Source: Enterobacter hormaechei subsp. hoffmannii
GTDB lineage: Bacteria; Pseudomonadota; Gammaproteobacteria; Enterobacterales; Enterobacteriaceae
Direction of reading: 5' to 3'
Length of the DNA: 64,000 bases
Assembly (NCBI RefSeq): GCF_001729745.1
Contig: NZ_CP017186.1
Location: 3,348,001 to 3,412,000 of the forward strand
Part shown: piece by piece, positions 59,863 through 64,000 of the stretch
How positions within the stretch are numbered: position 1 is the first letter of the stretch
How the letters are laid out: each line of letters begins with the position of its first letter
Translations under genes and position numbers: made by a program
Notes under the pieces: generated by a model
Told to the model about the DNA's origin: nothing
Seen by the model: the letters and a program-made list of their open reading frames with translations, nothing else
Database searches by the model: none

Positions 59863-60924
59863 TTACGCTTTTGTTATTACGCCGATCGCCAGCGCTCGAT
59901 TCATAAACCGGAATAGCAGCTCCAGCTGGGTACCGTGTTTTTTCTCGAACGCTGCAACATCAGCATGTAATTTGTCGTGACACTCTCTGCACAGAGGGAT
60001 CACGAACAAATCGTGGGCTTTAGTGGCGGTACCGCCCATGCCGTGACCAATGACATGGTGTGGATCATCCGCTGGCCGCCGGCAACCTTCACAGGGCTGG
60101 GTTTTAACCCACCGGGTATAGTCCTCATTCATCCACCTGCGGTGTTTTGGGCGCAACATGAATGATTCAGGGGATTCAGGATCCGCATGCAGAGCCAGAA
60201 CCTTTGGCTGTTCATAGGCCACTTCCTGATTTGCTCCATGCTTTAATTTCGCAGCCGTGACCGCAGGGGTGACCTTCTTCTGCATAATTCTTTTTGCCGG
60301 GGGCATCGGCACAATGTCACTTTCTCGATATACGGATAAAAACGGCTCATCCGGTAATCGAAGCGCAAGCTGGGCCATCCTTTCCGTGATTGCATCAGCA
60401 ATGCCTGAGTAAACGGCCCACCAGCACAATTCACCGAGTGATAGTTCACGCTCGTTGTTGTAGCCAAGCGAAGACAGGATGGAACTGATCAGCCAATTAA
60501 TGAGATTACGCCGGGCCAGTTCTGCCAGCGCCGCGGTGGTTTGCTCGCGCAGCTGGTTATCGCAATGCCAACAGAGCAACATTGATCCAGGGGGATGTCG
60601 CATCGATACCAGCTCATGATGGTGATAATCAGTGTGCGGGTACTGGCATTCCTTCACGTTACGCTCTAACCAGGATTCCAGCGAGGACAAACCGCCTGCT
60701 GCACGGATCACTCTTTCGTCGGTGAAGAATTCCTCGAGATCCTTATCTTCTGCCAGCGGCTGCCTGGCATCAGGGACGAGCCCCGACGGAAGCCCAGCCA
60801 TGTTTTTTGGCTGAGGCTCCACCAGCACACGCCCCTGTTGAAACAGAGACATCAATTCGCTACCCGGCTTTAACAGAACAAGCCCCAGGCGCGGAACAGT
60901 CTCGGCTGTAAACAGTCCTCTCAC
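59863..60924 (-). CDS. DUF968 HNH-type nuclease (YbcO-like)
   Basis: The 353-residue protein has a C-terminal HNH/zinc motif: CEGC, DDPHHVIGHGMGG and LCRECHDKLH. DUF968 proteins are found in the recombination regions of lambdoid phages. The N-terminal 250 residues are of unknown role. It overlaps the KilAC gene by 4 nt. Confidence 0.85.
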   Translation of the reverse strand: MRGLFTAETVPRLGLVLLKPGSELMSLFQQGRVLVEPQPKNMAGLPSGLVPDARQPLAEDKDLEEFFTDERVIRAAGGLSSLESWLERNVKECQYPHTDYHHHELVSMRHPPGSMLLCWHCDNQLREQTTAALAELARRNLINWLISSILSSLGYNNERELSLGELCWWAVYSGIADAITERMAQLALRLPDEPFLSVYRESDIVPMPPAKRIMQKKVTPAVTAAKLKHGANQEVAYEQPKVLALHADPESPESFMLRPKHRRWMNEDYTRWVKTQPCEGCRRPADDPHHVIGHGMGGTATKAHDLFVIPLCRECHDKLHADVAAFEKKHGTQLELLFRFMNRALAIGVITKA

Positions 60925-61613
60925 GCGGCATGCCCCTTAGCGATGTGTGCCGTCCACAGGCCGCCGATCCACTCGATGCCTTTTGGTGTGAATCGCGCCT
61001 GGCTGAATGCGTAGTTTGTTTCGCTCGAAGTACCCGTTTTCACTTCAAATCGTCCGGCAGCAATGTGCTGGTGCCGCGGTGTCAGCACTCCGCCGAGCCG
61101 GTACATGATGTCGCTCTCAATCAGGAACAAGCGGAAATCTGTTTCCTTGGCCTGCAACAGCTTTGCTACCTGGCGGAAAGACATTGAGCCTTTGGCAGTA
61201 CAGTACCGATCGACAAATTCAATTTTCGGTGCGGCAGCGGCTAACTGCTGGCTGAGTTGTTCTTTCTGCTCGGCCAGATCCGCAGCGAGACGTAATGCCT
61301 CCGGCAATGTCTGCGGGACGCTTACGGCCTCGCTGTTCTCCAGCTCTTGCCAGCGATCGACAACTGCGGCGGTAAATTCTGGCGATAGCCTGGCGACGAT
61401 AACCAGAGAATCACGTTTGTTGAACCAATACTCCTCGTATGTTTGCCCGTTTTGAGGGTGTGTGTAGGGGGTGTGCGCCAACGGCGCGGTTAAAATACCA
61501 GCAGATGCAAGGCGCTCAGCTGAGCGTTTCACATCACCATGTTTGCTCTGCACCAGCCTGGCAATTTCACGGCTGGACATTGTCACAACACCCTTTGCGG
61601 TTAACTGATTCAT
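60921..61613 (-). CDS. Phage antirepressor/Rha-type regulator with KilAC domain
   Basis: Start MNQLTAKGVVTMSSREIAR gives 230 residues. The N-terminal part (SREIARLVQSKHGDVKRSAE) is a Rha-like DNA-binding domain; the C-terminal part (FRQVAKLLQAKETDFRLFLI) is a KilAC domain. Such proteins act as antirepressors or early regulators. Between them is a Leu/Gln/Ala-rich helix. Confidence 0.85.
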   Translation of the reverse strand: MNQLTAKGVVTMSSREIARLVQSKHGDVKRSAERLASAGILTAPLAHTPYTHPQNGQTYEEYWFNKRDSLVIVARLSPEFTAAVVDRWQELENSEAVSVPQTLPEALRLAADLAEQKEQLSQQLAAAAPKIEFVDRYCTAKGSMSFRQVAKLLQAKETDFRLFLIESDIMYRLGGVLTPRHQHIAAGRFEVKTGTSSETNYAFSQARFTPKGIEWIGGLWTAHIAKGHAA

Positions 61614-61627
61614 GCTATTTCTCCATA

Positions 61628-63565
61628 TCAGGCGGCTGCACCCGCCTTTTGATTTGCACATAATTCAGGAAGATTTGCCTCAACCAACGCACGGGCGAAC
61701 GGCGGAGGTACTGCATTACCGCAGCGCGCTACCTGCTTATCTTTGGCGTAACGATTGCCGCGATAGTCCTGATCAATAACGTAGCCATCTGGGAAACCCT
61801 GCGCCTTATAAAGCTCATGCGGTTGCAGCATGCGCATTCCGATATCGACGATCTGGTACTTAACCCCATCGATCGACACCAGCCATTCATCCTCGCTTTC
61901 ACCGCAGTAGGTTTCGAGAAATGTCCGGACCTCGCCAACGTGCTGGCCACCAGCGGTAATCGTCGGCATAGGTGTATCCATGGTCTGACCGTCGCGGCAG
62001 GTTCCGCGCAGCTTCACCAGGTGGGACGCAACTACCGCGTGATGATCAACAGTAGTCACTGAGTGGGCAGGCTCATCCATACCAACACCCGGCCCCGTGT
62101 AATTCCCACCATAGTGCTTCGCCAGGAACGCGCTCACCGTTGCAAACTTATTACCACCAGCAGTGACCGTGCCGAGCGGGTTATTCAGTTGAAGAACACG
62201 CGGTTCTTGCCCTGGGCGTTCGCCGTACCCCATCTGGATCAGTGTTGGGGTTACCAGCTGCGACTTACCGCCACCACCTGCAGTAATCGTCGCGCTCGGT
62301 TCGTCAGCCCTGTGCCCAACACTGGCACCAAACTGGCGGGCGATGACCGGCGCAACCACGCACGCGCGGGACTGCCTGAGAATTGTATGAGCGGGTTTAT
62401 CCAGCGGACGCGGCTTTGCCTGGTACTCACTCCCGCCATTGCCAGCCAGGAACGGTGTCAGGGCAGCCTCAACTATGCCAAGCGCATGCCCATTCCCGCC
62501 CGGGCGCGCCGACGTGCCAGCGGTGACAGTTGGTATCGGCTCGGTCACTGGCTGTCCGGTGGCCCCGGTACGGAATTTAGTAAGATGCGGTACCGCCAGC
62601 GCATAGCCGTGGGTTTTCGTGATGGTCTGTAAAGGAGCCTCAAGCTCCTGCCCACGGAAACAATCATATTTGCCGTGTGAAGTGGTGTGGTTGCACTTAA
62701 CGATAAACGGCGAAGCATTCTCGATAACGAAACGCTGGATGCCGCGGGCTATACGTTTGAGCGTATTTTCCGCCAGCGGCTTTTTGCGGTCGAAGATAGA
62801 CCGGGCCGGGATATTCCAGTCAATGCACTCTGCCGCGGTACGCCATGGCGCTAGCTTGCCGCTTTGTACCTCAAGTGATTTGGGATCCCCATGGGTCGCT
62901 TCAGGCCAATGAATCTTGCGGCCGTCACAGCGCATGACCATAAAGAAACGCTTTCTGATTGTCGGCGCGCCGTAGTCACACGCGCGCAGCTCGCGATAAT
63001 CGACATCATAACCAAGCCCGGCGATCAGCTGTTGCGCCTGATGGCCGTGCGGTTCAATGGCAAGGAATTCGCAAACCTCAGCCAGTGCAGTGTGATTCGC
63101 CGCGATCCCCGTCGACAGCATGCCGACAAATGCCTCGAATGTTTCACCAGCGCGCTCAGGATCCGGGCGTAATTCCTCATTCAGCAGCGGGCCCCATGTC
63201 TTAAATTCTTCGACGTTCTCCAGCATCATGACGCGGGGACGTACTGCCAGCGCCCAGCGCAGGACAATCCACGCCAGCCCGCGAATTTCTTTCTTAACTG
63301 GCTTGGCCCCCTTCGCTTTGGAAAAGTGGCGGCAGTCAGGGCTGAACCAGGCCAAACCGACAGGTATACCGCTGGTGGCTGCTATTGGGTCAACGTCAAA
63401 TACCGACTCGCAATAATGCAGCGTGTCCGGGTGATTCGTCTTATGCATAGCAATAGCGTTTTCGTCGTGGTTGATAGCGATATCCACGCTACGCCCGATC
63501 GCCAGCTCAATGCCGGTACTTGCGCCGCCGCCACCGGCAAAGTTATCAACGATAATTTCACGCAT
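61628..63565 (-). CDS. DNA (cytosine-5) methyltransferase with repeated segments
   Basis: Start MREIIVDNFAGGGGASTGI gives 645 residues, much longer than usual (about 330-480). Motif I is NFAGGGGAS (8-16), the catalytic Cys is Cys78 in SPDCRHFS (Asp before Cys and no Pro-Cys pair), LENVEE at 115-120, and RKRFFMV at 204-210; GNAVPPPFARAL closes it at 616-627. Residues 309-540 hold seven repeats of the type E-x-P-x-x-T-[IV]-T, an expanded target region. It overlaps the next gene. Confidence 0.9.
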   Translation of the reverse strand: MREIIVDNFAGGGGASTGIELAIGRSVDIAINHDENAIAMHKTNHPDTLHYCESVFDVDPIAATSGIPVGLAWFSPDCRHFSKAKGAKPVKKEIRGLAWIVLRWALAVRPRVMMLENVEEFKTWGPLLNEELRPDPERAGETFEAFVGMLSTGIAANHTALAEVCEFLAIEPHGHQAQQLIAGLGYDVDYRELRACDYGAPTIRKRFFMVMRCDGRKIHWPEATHGDPKSLEVQSGKLAPWRTAAECIDWNIPARSIFDRKKPLAENTLKRIARGIQRFVIENASPFIVKCNHTTSHGKYDCFRGQELEAPLQTITKTHGYALAVPHLTKFRTGATGQPVTEPIPTVTAGTSARPGGNGHALGIVEAALTPFLAGNGGSEYQAKPRPLDKPAHTILRQSRACVVAPVIARQFGASVGHRADEPSATITAGGGGKSQLVTPTLIQMGYGERPGQEPRVLQLNNPLGTVTAGGNKFATVSAFLAKHYGGNYTGPGVGMDEPAHSVTTVDHHAVVASHLVKLRGTCRDGQTMDTPMPTITAGGQHVGEVRTFLETYCGESEDEWLVSIDGVKYQIVDIGMRMLQPHELYKAQGFPDGYVIDQDYRGNRYAKDKQVARCGNAVPPPFARALVEANLPELCANQKAGAAA

Positions 63566-64000
63566 TGACGGCCCCCTGCATGCTGCTGACCAGACCACCA
63601 GCAACGCTGATTATTTCGTTAGTAGGCACGCGCTCAAGCCAGAGTTGGTTGATGTTGGCCTTCAACTTGTTCTGTTGGTTCACCCCCAGAGAGTTCGCCC
63701 CCTGGACCTGATTGAATACCAGACCAACCTCCAGCGGCCAGATGCGCGACTCTACCTCAGGCGTTTCAATTGGAGCAGGCATCACCTTTTCCGGCAGTGT
63801 CGGGAGGGCCATTTTTGCCGCGGCGAATTGAGCCAATGACAATGCAGCCCGCCCTTTTTCTTCCAGTTCGTTGCGGTTGATATAGCCGAAGCTTTCACCG
63901 CGCCACGTTTTGTCGAAGACTGCGATAGCCCCGGCAAAAAAAGCGCTGGTGGGCTGCAGCTTCTCGTCAGCGGGAACAAACCAAACAGGAAGATCAAACC
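63558..64000 (-). CDS. Phage protein of unknown function, 3' part
   Basis: The frame is open without a stop from 64000 to 63558, so the gene continues beyond the window. The 147 residues seen include FDLPVWFVPADEKLQPTSAF, NRNELEEKGRAALSLAQFA and a PTNEIISVAGGLVSSMQ tail. No domain recognised. Its stop overlaps the methyltransferase start (ATGCGTGA). A TTG at 63842 is not needed as a start. Confidence 0.65.
   Translation of the reverse strand, partial: FDLPVWFVPADEKLQPTSAFFAGAIAVFDKTWRGESFGYINRNELEEKGRAALSLAQFAAAKMALPTLPEKVMPAPIETPEVESRIWPLEVGLVFNQVQGANSLGVNQQNKLKANINQLWLERVPTNEIISVAGGLVSSMQGAVNA

Larger units (their letters stand above)
30075..64000 (-). mobile_element. Lambda-head / P2-Mu-tail hybrid prophage, left part
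   Basis: From the tRNA fragment rightwards: SRAP gene, umuDC, tail module, head module, accessory genes, lambdoid lysis genes, Q, and early-region genes, mostly on the minus strand. The region continues past the window; integrase, repressor and replication genes are not seen. The head and lysis parts are lambda-like and the tail is contractile P2/Mu-like, so it is a mosaic myovirus. Late genes appear intact. Confidence 0.93.

Noticed and set aside
63782..63997. A 71-codon minus-strand frame at the right edge
   Set aside because: A second frame over the same bases is open to the window edge and joins smoothly into the 63558 gene, which explains the region better.

Overview
The window is an enterobacterial chromosome segment. 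The core proteins are close to Escherichia coli, and the overall picture fits Enterobacter or a near relative such as Lelliottia, Leclercia, Kosakonia or Klebsiella; I cannot fix the genus by eye. A short block of conserved host genes lies between two unrelated prophages, neither of which is complete in the window.

Region 1 (1 to about 16,980, plus strand) is the late half of a P2-type prophage. The order is N (cut by the window edge), M, L, X, holin, endolysin, lysA-like, lysB/lysC spanins, R, S, V, W, J, I, H, G, a small-gene site, FI, FII, E/E' (TTTTTTG frameshift), T, U, D, ogr. This is the classical P2 order and every late gene looks intact. The integrase, replication genes and other end are to the left of the window. 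The right end abuts the rplS terminator.

Region 2 (about 17.0 to 28.7 kb) is host backbone: rpsP-rimM-trmD-rplS operon and ffh (minus), ypjD and corB (plus), grpE (minus, with a sigma-32 promoter), nadK, recN (two LexA boxes), bamE, rnfH-ratA (minus), smpB and ssrA (tmRNA). Next come a DUF4236 gene and a 46-nt orphan 3' fragment of tRNA-Pro(GGG), which probably marks an attachment site.

Region 3 (about 30.1 to 64.0 kb) is a second prophage, mostly minus strand, a lambda/P2-Mu hybrid. From the right: a partial gene, a repeat-rich C5 methyltransferase, a KilAC/Rha-type regulator, a DUF968 HNH protein, antiterminator Q, a pR'/tR'-like control region, a membrane coiled-coil protein, an adenine methyltransferase broken by an amber codon, and a lambdoid lysis cassette (holin, SAR endolysin, Rz/Rz1). 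Then follow accessory genes with an IS relic, a possible cos site, and a lambda-type head module (Nu1-like, gpA-like terminase, gpW-like, portal, protease-capsid fusion, cement protein, connectors). A contractile P2/Mu-type tail module completes the late operon (V, FI, FII, E/E', T, U, X, D, W, J, I, tail fibre, fibre assembly). The left end carries lysogenic cargo: umuDC under a LexA box and a SRAP (YedK/HMCES-like) gene, both linked to DNA damage, separated by a 1-kb AT-rich stretch with hairpins.

The two prophages share a closely similar tail-fibre segment in opposite orientation, so recombination between them would invert about 27 kb including all the host genes here. I found no CRISPR array and no intact insertion sequence. 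I did not find a clearly new defence or conflict system; the best leads are the interrupted methyltransferase, the repeat-bearing C5 methyltransferase, the small-gene cluster beside the terminase, and the structured AT-rich segment next to umuDC.
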